Below are positions 36,410-48,022 of a stretch of 64,000 nucleotides of DNA, in pieces. Positions within the stretch are counted from its first letter, which is position 1, and every line of letters starts with the position of its first letter. A model generated the notes under the pieces. That model was not told the origin of the DNA and ran no database searches. It worked only from the letters and a program-made list of their open reading frames with translations. The position numbers and the translations under genes are program-made. Source of the DNA: Glaciozyma antarctica PI12 (taxonomy: Eukaryota > Basidiomycota > Microbotryomycetes > Kriegeriales > Camptobasidiaceae); the NCBI GenBank assembly GCA_002917775.1, contig KZ627153.1:617741-681740 (forward strand), in the 5' to 3' direction.

Positions 36410-36589
36410 CGTGTCTACTTTGGTTCCTTCCTGGCTTGAGGCTGCTGGGTGGCTAAGCTGAAGGGGTATCGGTACGGCGACGCGGTGGTGCTGAACGAGG
36501 AACCAAGGCGAGATCGCAAGCCGCAAAGACTCAAAGACTTTGGCAGGAGGTGGTGCTCTTGCCTTCCTCCTCTCAACTCCGACTACGAA
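36410..36589. promoter_or_regulatory. Divergent promoter region, GEM1 / DUF2462 gene
   Basis: A 180-bp spacer between head-to-head start codons. No specific element is recognised. Confidence 0.4.
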
Positions 36590-37099
36590 ATGGCTCAAGG
36601 ATTCAAGGCCAAGGCGCCCGTTAAGAACCTGCAAAAGACCAAGAGCACCACGACCAAGAAGGTCCAGCCAAAGGACACCAAGAAAGGAGGTACCAACACC
36701 TTCTTCTCAGACTTCTCTCCCAGCTAAACCACCGCCCTGCAGCTCGTGTTTGCCCTCCGAAGAAGGAAGTCTGGGTCAACCGTGCTATCATCCACCGGGT
36801 CAGCCTCCCTTGCTCCAACTCGCAGCTCCAGCGCTAATCAACCAGCTCTTCCTCCTCCGCCCTCCCGCCCATCTCTCCTCGACTCCTGACCTCCACGCAC
36901 ACAGAAAAACACCTCGAACCACTCTGCCACTCTCGAGCGAGTCATCGCCACCCAGGCCGTCACTCACGGAAAGCTAAGTGAGTTGGGGAGGCTCTGGTGG
37001 AAGTGATCACGCTTCAGCTGATCCCGCTTCGCAGCTATCATGCGCTCCGTGGCCGACGAGACGGAGGAGGGAAGGAAGGCTGCGAGGGCGCACAAGTAG
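36590..37099 (+). CDS. Small basic protein of the DUF2462/UPF0390 (L10K) family
   Basis: The start MAQGFKAKAPVKNLQKTKST matches the MAQG...K-rich opening of UPF0390 proteins, small basic and probably nucleolar. Three introns are placed: donor GTACCA near 36690, GTCAGC near 36799 and GTGAGT near 36979. The joined product continues PPKKEVWVNRAIIHRKNTSN, ATLERVIATQAVTHGKL, and ends MRSVADETEEGRKAARAHK at TAG 37097-37099, about 110 residues. More than half of the gene is intron. The molecular role of the family is not established, so only membership is claimed. Confidence 0.72.
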
Positions 37100-37780
37100 A
37101 CTGTCCGGGAGGAGTGTACAGGATGTGTACGAGGAAGGTATCAACATCGTTTGGCTTCGTGTGGCGCAAGGGTGACTGCTCTGGCTTTCCTGCGTTGGCG
37201 GATCGGTGTGAGCTGGGACTGGAGTGGGGGAGTATTTCTGCTGCGATTGGACTGCTCGCAGTGCATCGTACTGAGTCCTGCAGCGTCCTGTTCGTGAGCT
37301 TCGACCCTTGCTGAGCTAAAGCTTCCGCTCTGCTTCCAGTGAGCACTGCTGCTCAAGGTTCTCGAGTTCTGCTCTGGTGAAGGCAACCCACGCGCTTCCA
37401 AGCCGACCTTTGCTTTCGAACAATGCTTGCTCCCGAGCTTCGCAACCCCTCTCGCAAAACCTCCTTCACTTGCTGCCTTCTCTCCCTCTCGTGCGCCATC
37501 CTCCCTCCCTTTACAGCCTCTTCTCGGTGAACTTGGCCTCATAACGCTTGGAGAGGAATCCAGTCGAGTAGCGATGCGTGAGCAGCACTCGTCCGTGCTC
37601 CGCCAGCGCTTGGTTCAGATTTTGGCGTGTCGCCGCGTCCTTTGTTAGAACCTAGTGCTGTCGAATCACGTACGAATCCTAGACAGGGAGAAGCGGGGAG
37701 AAACACAGTACACGCGACGAAAGCCTCGAATCCACCCCCTGGCCTCCCCCTCTCTCGCTCCCCCACAACTGCTCCTCAGG
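37100..37780. other. Intergenic stretch before the HMCES gene
   Basis: About 680 bp without a recognisable gene. Open frames on both strands here have no family resemblance and no intron structure like the neighbours. It should hold the 3' UTR of the DUF2462 gene and the promoter of the HMCES gene. Confidence 0.5.
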
Positions 37781-39073
37781 ATGTGCGGTCGATTCGCTCT
37801 CGGCTACGACGCCGACGAAATAGTTGCCTACTTTGGCGCTCAGCAGGGTCTCCCCCAGTTCGACGACGACGAGGAGGAGGAGGAGGAGGAGGAGGTACCG
37901 CGCGCCGCGTCAGTAGAGGCGCCGCCTGTGGCGTCTGGCTCTGGCGCTGGAAGGAGGGTTCATTGGGCGAACGAGGAGGCTAAGGAGGGGTATAGGCCGA
38001 GGTACAATGTCGCGCCTCAGTCCCGCTCCGTCGTTGTCCGCAAGCTCCCTGGCGCGGACGAGTACGTCCTCGATCTCATGGTACGTCCTCTCTCCCGAGG
38101 AGCGGTGGCGGAGCTGATGACGAGTGCAGAAATGGGGACTTGTGCCGAGCTGGACCAAGAGGCCGCCTGAGAAGCCGCTGAGCACCTTCAACGCTCGAGA
38201 CGATGGCGTTGCGTCGGGGAAGGGGATGTGGGGTGGGGTGAGAAACAAGCGCTGTGTGATCGTTGCTCAAGGGTGCGATCCTCGATTTAGGAGGAGAGAG
38301 AGATGAACTGATGCGGCGTTGCAGGTTCTACGAATGGCTTGCGAAGGGGAAGGAGAAGATCCCGCACTTTACGAAGCCCAAGGAGCAGCAGCTCATGGTG
38401 ATGGCTGGTCTTTGGGACGAAGCGAAGTACGTTCTCTTTCCTCATTCTCCCACTCTGGCTGACCCCGCCTTGCAGGTACGAAGACAGTTCCGACCCCTTC
38501 AAGTCCTTCACAATCATCACGACCTCGTCGAACAAGCAGCTCTCCTTCGTGCGTCCCTTCGACCTCCGAAATCCCATTTTTGCTAAAGCCACTCACAGCT
38601 GCACGACCGCATGCCCGTCATCCTCTCCAACCCCGCCGACATCTCCCTCTGGCTCTCCGACGCGCCCTGGAACAAGGAGCTCCAGTCTCTCCTCCGCCCT
38701 TTCGATGGGAAGCTCGAGTGCTATACCGTTCCGAAGGAAGTTGGCAAGGTCCAGAACGATTCGAGCGACTTCATCAAAGTGCGTTCCTTTTTGGAAGCGA
38801 AGTGAGGGGGAGAACTGATGCGTTGAGCAGCCGGTTGCGGAGAGGAAGGGAAACATCGCGTCGATGTTCGCCAAGCAAGCAGCCTCCTTTCCCTCCAAAC
38901 CCTCCACGTCGTCCTCGGCGTTAAAGCCCGCGCATTCGACCAAAGTTCCTGACGCTGCGACGAGCTCAAAGCGAGCTAGGTCGAGGGATAGCTCGGTCGA
39001 GATCGTCGAGGCGGAAGGTAGCGCGTCGAAGAAGCTTAAGGCGTCGAGTGGGAAGGGAGCGAAGAAGATGTAG
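37781..39073 (+). CDS. HMCES/SRAP-domain abasic-site processing protein
   Basis: SRAP proteins shield abasic sites in single-stranded DNA through a thiazolidine crosslink made by the N-terminal Cys. The start MCGRFALGYDADEIVAYFG places the catalytic Cys at position 2, as required. The conserved Asn lies in YRPRYNVAPQSRS. Next come KWGLVPSWTK, STFNARDDGVA, then FYEWLAKGKEKIPHF with the catalytic Glu, MVMAGLWDEAKYEDSS, FTIITTSSNKQLSFLHDRMP with the active-site His, and VILSNPADISLWL. An acidic (Asp/Glu) insert sits between the Cys and Asn motifs, and the C-terminal tail is basic (SSKRARSRDSSVEIVEAEG). Five short introns are seen. It lies downstream of UNG1, which makes abasic sites, but with four genes between. 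Confidence 0.93.
37862..37894. repeat. GAC/GAG trinucleotide run in the HMCES gene
   Basis: Three GAC and eight GAG codons in a row encode the acidic insert (DDD then eight E) between the catalytic Cys and the conserved Asn. Pure GAG triplets suggest recent slippage. Confidence 0.85.
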
Positions 39074-39129
39074 CGTTCAGAGCAGTGTTGTCTTCAGAAT
39101 TTGAATCCCAAGCTTGATTTCGTACATTC

Positions 39130-39872
39130 CTACCAGCCCCAGGTCCCAGCTCCACCTTTCATCTTCCCCTCGTGCTCCGCTGTCTTCCAGCCTCCGTAGA
39201 ACTGCGAGCGAGATATGGTCAGCGATCATCGGAGAAGCGAGAGGAAGGACTCACATCGCCTTCCTGAGGGACCACTCTACCGTACACCTCAACCCTACAC
39301 CTCCACCCCTCCTCTCCCGATCGTAAATTCGCCGAAGCGTAAAAGCTCAAGTAGTTCTTGATGGGCGCAAAGTCTGTCCCCGTGTTCGTTGGCTGGGCGT
39401 AGCACCAAATGCGATTGGGGACTTTCGTTCCGGAGGGCGCGAGCAGGTCGTAGTAAGATGCGACGCCTTTCCACTGTTGTTCGCTCTATTAGCGCGGTCA
39501 AGGTGGTTCAGAAGCACAAAACAGACCTCGCAGAACGACTGTCTCGCCGTCTTGCTCAACCACGCCGTCTTGACATCCTTCGGCGGAATGTAGTACGTCG
39601 GCGGATGACTGCTCTCCCATTAGCTCTGCTCGCAAGTACTCCCTAGTAGACGCACCTAGTCTCAAGCACCCTATACCCCTCTGTCGAATCCGCCAACACC
39701 GTCTCCGCACCGTCCTTGCCTGTCCAAATCACCCTCAATCTCAACTGCGTCTTCTCCAACGCCGGAGGCCTGCCCCCCATCAGCTCCAGCGCCAGAAGGA
39801 GGAGGGGAAAACGTACCGCGGATAGTCCCAGACGTTCTCTTTAGGCCGAGTGTTGACGTACGGCGATGCCAT
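39130..39872 (-). CDS. DUF427-domain protein
   Basis: The start MASPYVNTRPKENVWDYPRP leads into LRLRVIWTGKDGAETVLADS, GYRVLETSHPPTYYIPPKDV, TAWLSKTARQSFCEWKGVAS and YYDL. This is the DUF427 pattern: a small beta-rich domain with the conserved PPTYYIPP segment and CxWKG. The end reads VPNRIWCYAQPTNTGTDF, then IKNYLSFYASAN and WKTAEHEGKMKGGAGTWGW, typical of fungal members. Introns of about 50 nt lie near 39200, 39475, 39610 and 39815. The length is about 175 residues. The biochemical function of DUF427 is unknown. It converges on the HMCES gene, 57 bp apart. Confidence 0.85.
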
Positions 39873-40188
39873 CGAGGAGAGGTTGTGGATCGGGGAGGAG
39901 AGGTGCGGGCGCGCGGTGTGAGATGCGCGGTGTGAGATGCGCGGGGAGGGCGAGGACGAGTAGTTTGGAAGGCGGTATCGTGAGTCGAAGCGGTGGAGAC
40001 GACGTGGTGGATGCAGAGGGCAGAGAGATTAGGAAAAGGTGGGGGTAATTGCCGGGCCCGATCAATTCTAGGTCGAGGTCGACGGTCCGAAGTTCTCTCT
40101 CTCGCTCGACTGAGTAAGAACAGCAATGCAACGGTTACAAAAACGAGGAAACGGGACCCTAAACAAGCAAGCGAGCTAATCGGCTCCT
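39873..40188. other. DUF427 promoter / FEN1 3' spacer with 14-bp tandem repeat
   Basis: The 316-bp spacer contains two exact copies and a partial third of GCGCGGTGTGAGAT at 39911-39944, about 40 bp upstream of the DUF427 start codon. No gene is seen in the rest. Confidence 0.6.
39911..39944. repeat. 14-bp direct tandem repeat upstream of the DUF427 gene
   Basis: Unit GCGCGGTGTGAGAT at 39911-39924 and 39925-39938, followed by GCGCGG. It lies in the probable 5' UTR or core promoter and could be a doubled factor-binding site or a slippage product. Confidence 0.85.
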
Positions 40189-41977
40189 TCACGCCTTCTT
40201 CTTCGGCGCCGGCTTCGCCTTCTTGCTCTTCGAGTCCTTCTTGTCGTCCGCCTGCACAACCCACATCAGCACAGCACCATTATCCACAAACAGGAACGCG
40301 CACCTTCCTCTTCTTCGCGTCCTTGGGGTCCCTGGGATCCTTGGGCTGGACGGTGAAGAATCCATCGAGTCGGCCTTGCTGCTTCGACGACAATCGCAGG
40401 CGAAGCTTGTCGGCTCCCTTCCTCACGCGGTCCTCGCTGCGGTCACAAATCAGCACAGGCTACGGAATGGCGAAAGGGAAAACGCACTTGAATCCGTGAG
40501 TCTTGACGAGGAAATCAATGAGCCCATTCACATCCGGCGCCTTCCACTCGAGCTGCACGTTCGCTCCATCAGCTCTATCCTCGATAGCAACGAAGAGAAA
40601 GCGCGCACCTGAACATCCTTCGCAGGCGTAACGAGCGGCTTCGCAAACAGCTCCTTCGCCTCCTGCCACGGCCAATCCTCGGGCGGTTGACTCTTCCCCT
40701 TGCTAAGGTGCTCGAGAATCTCCTCCATCGTGTCGTACTCCTTGACGAGCTTGAGCGCCGTCTTGGCTCCAACGCCCTTGATCGGCTCGAGGTAATCACA
40801 CCCGCACAGCATGCACATATCGATGAACTGCTCGACGTTAGCGGGCTTCTCTTCGGGAGAGAAGGGGGGACGGACCTTGTCCATCGTGAGATCGAGTCCC
40901 TTGAGGACGGCGGGAAGGCTGATAACGTCGATGGGCATCTTGCGCGCTTCGGAAAAGGTGAGGTGGCGAAGGACGACGGGGGAGTTGAAAGTGAGGGTAT
41001 CCATGTCTTCTGATCCGGCGGCGTAGACCTGATCGTCGCACACTTTAGCTCGAGCGAAGGAAGCGGAGGAAGGACGTACGACACCTCCGCGAGCGAGCTC
41101 AGCGCACTGCGCTTCGGCTTCGGAAGGGGCCTGCGAGAGAAAGCGGTCAGTCATAGCAAGCAGGAACGCGAGGAACGGGACTTGCGATAAGCCAGGGGAT
41201 TCCCATGAGCGTGAGCAGCGTACGGCAGTCCTCGTTGTTCTCGCGCGTCACCTTGACCTGCCTCCGGTTAAGCTTGTCGACGTCGTCCACCGTTCCTGCG
41301 CCGGCCAGTCAGATCCCGTTCTTCCTGAAGCTACAGCAGAACGAACCAGTCTCCTTCGCCTCTTCCTCCGCCGTCTTCGCGTCCGCGCGTCCGGAGAACC
41401 GCTTCTTGAGCTGCGAGTCGAGGAAGGTAAGCCTCGCTTCTCCCTCCCCAGGAGCACTTTATCACGCACGACGTTCTGCTTCAGCGCAGGAGGAGGTCCA
41501 TCAAAGACGTAGCAGGGCTTGAGGTCGTTCTCGACCATCCTGATCGTGCGGTAGCTGCAGCGCGGTCAGCTCGTTCCCCCTCCTTCCCAGCGCTGAAGCT
41601 CACAAGAGTCCGAGCAGATGACTGCGCGCAGATGGTCAGCTATCTCCTCGTCCCCAGCATCAAGCGCAGCACACCTCGTTGTCTCCCCCGCGTCGTTGGT
41701 GAGGTTGTGCCCCTCCTGCCTCACAGCAATCAAGAACTGGTAGATCGACATCGACCTGCGCGCGCGCCTTCGCGTCAGCTTCCTCCCCCTCCTGCGGTAT
41801 AGTTATAGGGCTCACGCATCAATCGCGACCTTGCGCCCGAAGAGGGTCTTGATTTCGGTGTGCTTGATCGCGTCCGGCGCGTTGTCCTTGATGAGGCCGG
41901 TGAGTCCCTTGATTCCTGTGGGGCATGCAGCGGTTAGCAGGGTGCACGGAGGAAGGTGGCAGGCACGGCTGACCCAT
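40189..41977 (-). CDS. FEN1: FEN1/RAD27 flap endonuclease
   Basis: Structure-specific 5' flap nuclease for Okazaki-fragment maturation and long-patch base-excision repair. The first coding exon is only ATGG (41977-41974); the intron ends CCACAG and the next exon completes [15 protein letters not shown]. Then come [20 protein letters not shown] with the first metal Asp, [36 protein letters not shown] with the Glu/Asp cluster, [40 protein letters not shown] with the helix-hairpin-helix, and [20 protein letters not shown]. The PCNA-binding box [11 protein letters not shown] and a Lys-rich tail ([20 protein letters not shown]) finish it at 40189. All FEN1 parts are present. It is in tandem with Derlin, 184 bp from that stop. 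Confidence 0.96.
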
Positions 41978-42160
41978 TGTGTTGTGTTGGAGAGATTGAC
42001 GGCGTTGGGAAGAGGAGCTGGGCGCGACGGCGCGACCAAGTTCTCCCTCGAATTTCCTGCCCACCTAAACTCTCTCTCCTTTCCCTCTCTCGATGCTGCA
42101 GGAATGCTCAAGAACAGCAGCTGAAAGCCAGAGAACATAAACTCCTTGAAAGCCGTTGAA

Positions 42161-43434
42161 TTACGCGGGTACCGGGACAGCAGCTGGTAGTGTCGGTCGC
42201 GGCGCATTCCTCGCTGCCTCGGCCTCCTGAAGCTCTCGTAACCGCTCTGGCGTATCCAGCAACCGCACACTGTGCGTGAATGAGTGAGTCCCGCGTCCTC
42301 CATGTCTTCCGCGATGTCAACTCACAGAATCCACGGCGTCTCCAGCCAATTCCGTCCTCCACTCCCTCGCTCTCGCTTCCAAATCTCCGTCCAGAAGTAC
42401 CTGCACGCAGCCAAACTTCATCAGCGCGCGCTCGGCTCTTTAACGAAGCCAGATTCACCACCAATGCCCCGCCACAAGCCCCATCGCATCCCCCATGATT
42501 ACGCCCAGTCCCCAGCCCTTCCCGTTCCCTGCGCCCGAAGAGAGTGCCCAGGAGAACAACGCAAGGGCGTAAGGTAGGTAGGGCGCAGTGATAGTGATGA
42601 CGCCGAATAGGGAGAGGCGGACGAGGGGATTTAATCGCGACCAGAGGTAGGCGAGCTGTGCGAGGCGAGAGTTAGGTGGATTCGATAAGACGGAGAGCGG
42701 GACGCACGGTGAAGGAAAGAGGGGAGGAGAGGAATGGAGTGGGAGAGAGAGGCGAGAGGATCTGTGGAGGGAGTTAGCGAGGAGGAGGAAGGGAGCTTCG
42801 AGGACGCACGAGGAGGAGAGTGCAGGAGACGAGCAGGAACCAAACGTAGTCGGCTCTCCGTCCTTGAAAGGCGCTCTCTTCTAGCATCTTGCTGTACCGC
42901 ATGCTGCACCATCAGAAGCCACTGTCAGCTCCTGTCCAGCAACAGCACAACAACGCGTCGTCATCGCTTCCACATTCCGTCCCCAGCTCCCTCCCCAGCG
43001 CAGATGCACGACTCACAAGAAGAACAGATGAAAGAAGAAGTCCAATCCCAGCGGTCCCCAGTAGAAGAAACACGTCGCAGCCCTCCACAGCTGCGCGCGG
43101 TCCCATCAGCTCCCACCCTCCCCACTCCTCCCAAGAAACGAACCTGGCCATTCTCAAACGCAGATCGGTAGGTGAAGAAGAGCTGATATGGGTTCACGAG
43201 ATCGCATTGCTGAAGTGGGAAGCGTCAGCTCGGCGGAGAGGAGGGAGAGGGAGGACGCACGACTGCCACGCTCACGCCGACGGCGATGCTAGAGAGCTCG
43301 GGTCAGCGCACGTAAGCTACGTGGCATGTGGACTCACAGCAGGTACGCCTTCGTCACAGGAGGGATGCTGTGGAGAGCCTCGTTAGCTCAGTCCGAGCGA
43401 GGGAGAGGGTAGCTACTGACTTGCCGATGTCCAT
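42161..43434 (-). CDS. DER1: Derlin (DER1 family), ER-associated degradation
   Basis: Rhomboid-like pseudoprotease of the ER membrane used in protein retrotranslocation. Exon 1 is 14 nt (ATGGACATCGGCAA), then [10 protein letters not shown] gives the family start [14 protein letters not shown]. Subsequent exons read [87 protein letters not shown] and [20 protein letters not shown]. The last exons give [20 protein letters not shown] and [20 protein letters not shown], matching the GHxYYF...LxTPxxL end of derlins, then a tail ending AAVPVPA at 42161. About eight introns are inferred, several flanking exons under 70 nt. Confidence 0.9.
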
Positions 43435-43627
43435 CGCAGGACGGCTCAGCCAGGTGGGGGAGGTTGAGCAAGCTTTCGTGAGCTGGTCGGGGGCTGTGTG
43501 AGGCGGTGGCGGCGCTGGTCGTCGACGGGGAGCTGGAAGAAGGCAACCTGGGAGGGTCGGATCCTTCTCTCCTTCCTACCATTACCTCAACGCCAAACTC
43601 TGCTCGTTAAAGCTCCCAAGCTAGGGC

Positions 43628-45574
43628 ATGGCATCAAGCACAGCACTGGGAAAGCGGCGCGCCCACTTCCCCTCAGATCCACTCGCCCACCCCCTCTCCC
43701 GCGCCTCCTCCTGCTTCATCTACTATTCTACTCGCCTCATTCGAGTATTCTACGCCGCTGCTTGCGCACCATAGCTGCGTGAATGCTCTGGCGTTCTCGG
43801 TTGGAGAAGGGAAGTGGCTTGCCAGCGGTGGAGACGACAAGCGCGTCCTGCTGTGGAACTCGTTCGGGCAGCTGAAGGATGCGGAGCCTGTTGCGGTGTA
43901 TCGCGGAGCGAGGGTACGTCGTCCTGTGCCCACAAATAGCAAAATCTTCCTCAACGAGTTGTCTTGCAGAGCAACATCTTCTCCATGGCCTTCTCCTGCG
44001 ACAACAGCAAAGTATTCTCGTTCGTCCCTCTTCGCTCAGGTCTGTCGTGGTTCCTGACTTGTTCTTGCAGTGGAGGAAACGACGAGACGATTCTCATGCA
44101 TGATCTCGAGACGAGCGTCAGCTCCAGCAGCAAAGCTTCCACCTCCGGCGCTCCTACCGACATTTGGATGGACCACGACGCTCCCGTGCGAGACGTCTGC
44201 TGCCATCCCACCAATCCCAACCTCTTCCTCAGCGCAAGGTGAGTCTGCGTATCGTATAACGTTTATCGCGTGACTCGCTAACCCGCTGCATCTCCGCAGC
44301 GAGGACGGCAGCGTCCTTCAATTCGACCTTCGGACTGGTGGCGTCACGGGCGTGCTTGAACGAAGCGAGCGAGTTCAACTCTGTCGCCTACCATCCTCTC
44401 ACGCCAGAGAACTTTGCCACCGCAGACGCTCAAGGTCGACTGCTGCTGCACGACGCGCGAATGGCGTTCAGCGACGACGGAGGTCTCGCTAGCGAAGTCG
44501 CTGTGGTGCATGTTCGTCCCTTCGTTCTTGCTCGCAGATTTATCTGGCTGACGTTACGACAGTACGCAACGAGCTTGATGCGTCCTGATCAGAGCTGTGC
44601 GTCGCTGGATCCAGGCTCACCGATGCACCTCTGGCGACATGAGAACCCCGACACGTCCTCGATCGTCTTTGACCCCAGCGGGACGATGCTGGTCGGCACC
44701 ATCTCCAAGCACCTCCCTACTCTCTACCAGATCTCCGACCCACTCCCTCTCGCCACTTTCAGCTCTCCAAAACCAACCCCGCACGAAGGCTACTCGAACG
44801 CCTGCACCATCAAAGTGAGTCCCGTCACTCCTCACGCAGCACCTCTCGCTGACCCATTTCGCACATAGAACGGATCTTTCGGAGGAACGCCCGACAACCT
44901 CTTTTACGCCGCAGGCTCGGACGATTTCCGCGCCTACGTCTGGTCCGTCCCTCCGCTCGAGCTCCTCCGCGCCCGTCGACACTCTGCCCCGACCCCCTCG
45001 CACCTCGAAGACTGGTTCACTCCCTCCGGCTCCTGCTCCATTGGTTCGTCCCTCTCCCTGTCCTCCCAGCCCTACTCACCCCGATTTCGTCGCAGCGTAC
45101 GAATCCTCCCACGACCCCTCACTCGACCCCGTCATCCCCTACCCCCTCTCAACCCCCTCCTCCACCATCTCCTCTCACCGCTCCATCGTCAACACCTCCC
45201 TCTTCCACCCCTCCCTCCCCCTCCTCTTCACCGCCGGGATCGAAAAGATGATTTTCGCTCATTCCGGAACTCCCTTCTCCTCTTCCTCGGCTCCGTTCGT
45301 GCCGAGGGAAAGAGGGGGTGGGGATGCCAGAAGTGCGTTTGTGGAAGCGATGGAGGAGGTGGTTCAGTCGGCGGAGGTGGAGGGGGAGGAGAAGGGGGAG
45401 AAGGAGAGGAGGTTGAGGGAGGAGGATGGGAGTGTGCTGAGGTACTTTGATAGTATTTTGGAGAAGGAGGGGAGGAGGGGTGGGGTTTTTGAGAGGGAGG
45501 TGGGGGAGGAGAGTGAGAGCGAGAGTGAGAGTGGGGAGAGCAGTGATGGGGAGGGAGATGGGTTTCGGGTTTAG
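43628..45574 (+). CDS. DCAF5-like WD40-repeat protein
   Basis: WD40 protein like DCAF5, a possible substrate receptor for CUL4 ligases. The N-terminus MASSTALGKRRAHFPSDPLA is followed by SRASSCFIYYSTRLI. The first WD repeat is HHSCVNALAFSVGEGKWLAS with GGDDKRVLLWN; later come SNIFSMAFSCDNSKVFSGGN, DAPVRDVCCHPTNPNLFLSA, EDGSVLQFDLRTG, EFNSVAYHPLTPENFATADA and NLFYAAGSDDFRAYVWSVPP. The final segment, HRSIVNTSLFHPSLPLLFTA with GIEKMIFAHS, is typical of DCAF5/6-type proteins. An acidic tail follows. Two frame steps are not explained by introns: near 43740 (TRLI to EYSTPLLAHHSC) and near 44336 (FDLRT to VASRACLNEASEF). Each is mended by one base fewer. Sequence error or real decay cannot be told apart here. 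Confidence 0.8.
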
Positions 45575-45835
45575 GATTCCGACTCGGGGTTGGATCCTGA
45601 TGACTTTCAGTAGCTTTGTCAACGCGGCGAAGTTTGTGGAGGTTTGTCGATTGCGTGAGCGAGAGAGATACGAGCAGAGGAAAGACGCCGACGCGAGCAG
45701 TGTGCGAAGCGAGGACCAGCTCTAGGATCAACTGCGAGGGTTGGGGGGATCGAAATGCAAAGGGACAGCTAGTACAATGAGTGAGGGTAGAGAGCGTGGG
45801 AATGAGGGGTAAGGGAGTGCAGAACGAATCGTCCA

Positions 45836-47420
45836 TCAAGGCCTCGTCTCTGTCGGCGGTGCGATTGCCGTCGCTGGCTTTGCTCCCCACTTCTTGCGAA
45901 GCTTGGGTCCGATGTACCGGAGCGACTTGAGCGGTCCAGCGGAGAGGATGCCCTTGAGAGACTGGTTGAACGTCGGTCGACCGACGATCTGCGCGAGACC
46001 TGCGTTGCAAAGCCCGTCAGCGGGCGTCGAAGGGAGGAAGGAGGTCATACGCACTCTTGTCGAGCATCTGCCCAAATTCCTCGTCAAGAACGATTCGCTC
46101 CCACCGCTCCGCCTGATCCAACGTCGAAAGCTCCACCTCCTCCCCCGCCTCTCCCAGCGCGCGCTTGAGGTTCCACTTGCGCTCGTAGTACGCCAGCAAC
46201 TTGCTCTTCAGCCCACTCGGGAGCTTGGCCGCCACTTCCGCGCGCTGCTTGCTACTCCTATCTTGCCGAATGATCCTCACCGACCTCCCCTCCACCGGCT
46301 GCTCCCCAATCACATAAACGCTCTTCCAGAAGCTCTTCAGCAGCCCGCCGTACAGCGAGCGGAACGCATCGAGTTGAGCGTGGACGATGTTGCGCACTTT
46401 GAGCGGGTTCTCGCCCACCGCCATGCGGAAGTCGCCGCGGTACGATAGGCCGGCGATCGTTTCGAAGAGCTCGACTTCGGTAAACTCTTCGGGGAGGAGG
46501 AGGAGGGCGGTGCGGACGGCCGAGGCGAGGTTGACTTGGTTGCTGAGGCGGACGCGCGCGTCGTCGTGCAGGATTCGGACCTGTGAGGTGGGGTTAGGCG
46601 CGTTCGGAGGAGTAGGAAAAGAGGACGAACGGGCTTCTGCGTGCGACCGGAAATGTAGAGCGTCTCCCATTCGAGAAGGTCGCGGCAGAGAGCGTCGATG
46701 GAGATGATGCCGTACTTGAGCGTCTGAAATTCGCCCGTCAGCACGCTGTCGAGTCGTGAGCTTGAGAACAAGCGTACTTTGCCGTTAACATCCACCTCGA
46801 CGTTGAACCAGACGCCTGCTCCGAGTCCCTTCTCCTGCATCCACGCCACGGCGTCGCTCCCGAGCAATCGCATAGGCAAGCTATAGTGCTCAGGATGTTG
46901 CTGCATATTGACCGCATGCCAATGCGAAGGATGCGACACCGCAAACACAAAGTCAAGCAACGGCTTATCCTGCACTCCCTCTCAGCTCCAGCGCCTCCAA
47001 ACGGGGATAAGGGAAACGCACCTTCTCCGAGTACCCATCCTGCCTGAACACCCCACTCCCATACGCGAACGCATACCGCACAGGCGCCTTGAACGCACCC
47101 ACCACGTCCTCCAAATCCTTCTGCACCGCACTAGGGACCTCGATCATCTGGTTCCGCCCAAACGTCTTGGGAAGTTCATTGACGCTCGTGATCCTTCGTC
47201 GGGGGGTGATACGGGCATCGAGAGGCGGTGGAGTGGTAGGAGGCGGGGCGGTGGGTGGTGCTCGGCGGAGAGGGAATGGAGGAGGGAGGGGAGAGGGGGT
47301 GGAACGCTCGGTATCGAGGGAGAGGAGGCGGGTGGTGTGCAGGTGTCGAGAGGCGGGGAGGGCGGAACGGAGAGGTGGGAACGCGCGGGAGTAGGAGGCG
47401 AGAGTCGGTAGGCGGGTAAG
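45836..47420 (-). CDS. TAM41: TAM41, mitochondrial CDP-diacylglycerol synthase
   Basis: Tam41 makes CDP-diacylglycerol for cardiolipin on the matrix side of the inner membrane. The first clear exon reads LTRLPTLASYSRAFPPLRSA, a presequence, then VRYAFAYGSGVFRQDGY with the nucleotidyltransferase GSG motif. Next come PLLDFVFAVSHPSHWHAVNM, HYSLPMRLLGSDAVAWMQEK, LKYGIISIDALCRDLLEWET, LYISGRTQKPVRIL, AVRTALLLLPEEFTEVELFE and TIAGLSYRGDFRMAVGENPL. The end matches family C-termini: FNQSLKGILSAGPLKSLRYI, ending APPTETRP at 45836. The exon at 47420 opens just after a splice acceptor, so the start codon is in an upstream exon that I could not place securely (47420-47850). It converges on the WD40 gene. 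Confidence 0.9.
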
Positions 47421-48022
47421 CTGCAAGGAGAGGAGAGGTCAGCGTGCGCACTCTGGAGGCTGAGGAGGCTGAGCCTCGCGTCGTTCGAGGATGGTGCTGC
47501 GTCGCTTCCCACCAAGTCCTCGCCCATACCAACCGCACGCCTCTCCTCCCCGTCTCCTCCCAGGACCACAGCTCCTCCCACCCAAACACACCCCCGAAAC
47601 TCTCTCGCTCCTACCGGCTCTCCGTCGCGACCTCTCCCGCGTCCTCTCCTCCCTCGGCTCCTCTCTCCTCTCTCCCATCCCCCCAAGGCACTCGTCCACA
47701 GCGCCCCAGCCGGCTTGATCCCTCGCTGCACCGCTTGAACCGCTGCCGGACACCGTCATCACCGCCCGGCGCTGCGCCCACCGTTCCACGTTGCCGCCTC
47801 GAGGGAAGGCGTAGGAGAGCTGTAGCTTACTGTGCTCATGCTTGAGGTGCTTGCTGTGGCTGTTTCAGTTGGTAGGAGCGTTCGTTTAGAGGAAGTTCGA
47901 GCGCAGAAGAGGGAGCCACGCAGTTGATCTCGCGCGGAGGCAAAAGATTTGGGGTTCTCACGCTCCTCCTCGCTCCTTCCCTCGCTGCCGAGCCTCAAAA
48001 CGATGCGATAACAAAGCCCAAA
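47421..48022. other. Stretch between TAM41 and the FAR1-like gene
   Basis: About 600 bp. It probably holds the first TAM41 exon and intron: the acceptor ending at 47421 has a GCTGAC branch-like site, and ATGs at 47536 and 47850 are candidates. The plus-strand open frames here are Ser/Pro-rich antisense readings without a family. Confidence 0.4.

Noticed and set aside
47444-47845. Plus-strand frame of about 130 codons next to TAM41
   Set aside because: Ser/Pro/Arg-rich antisense reading over the probable first TAM41 exon/intron; no family.
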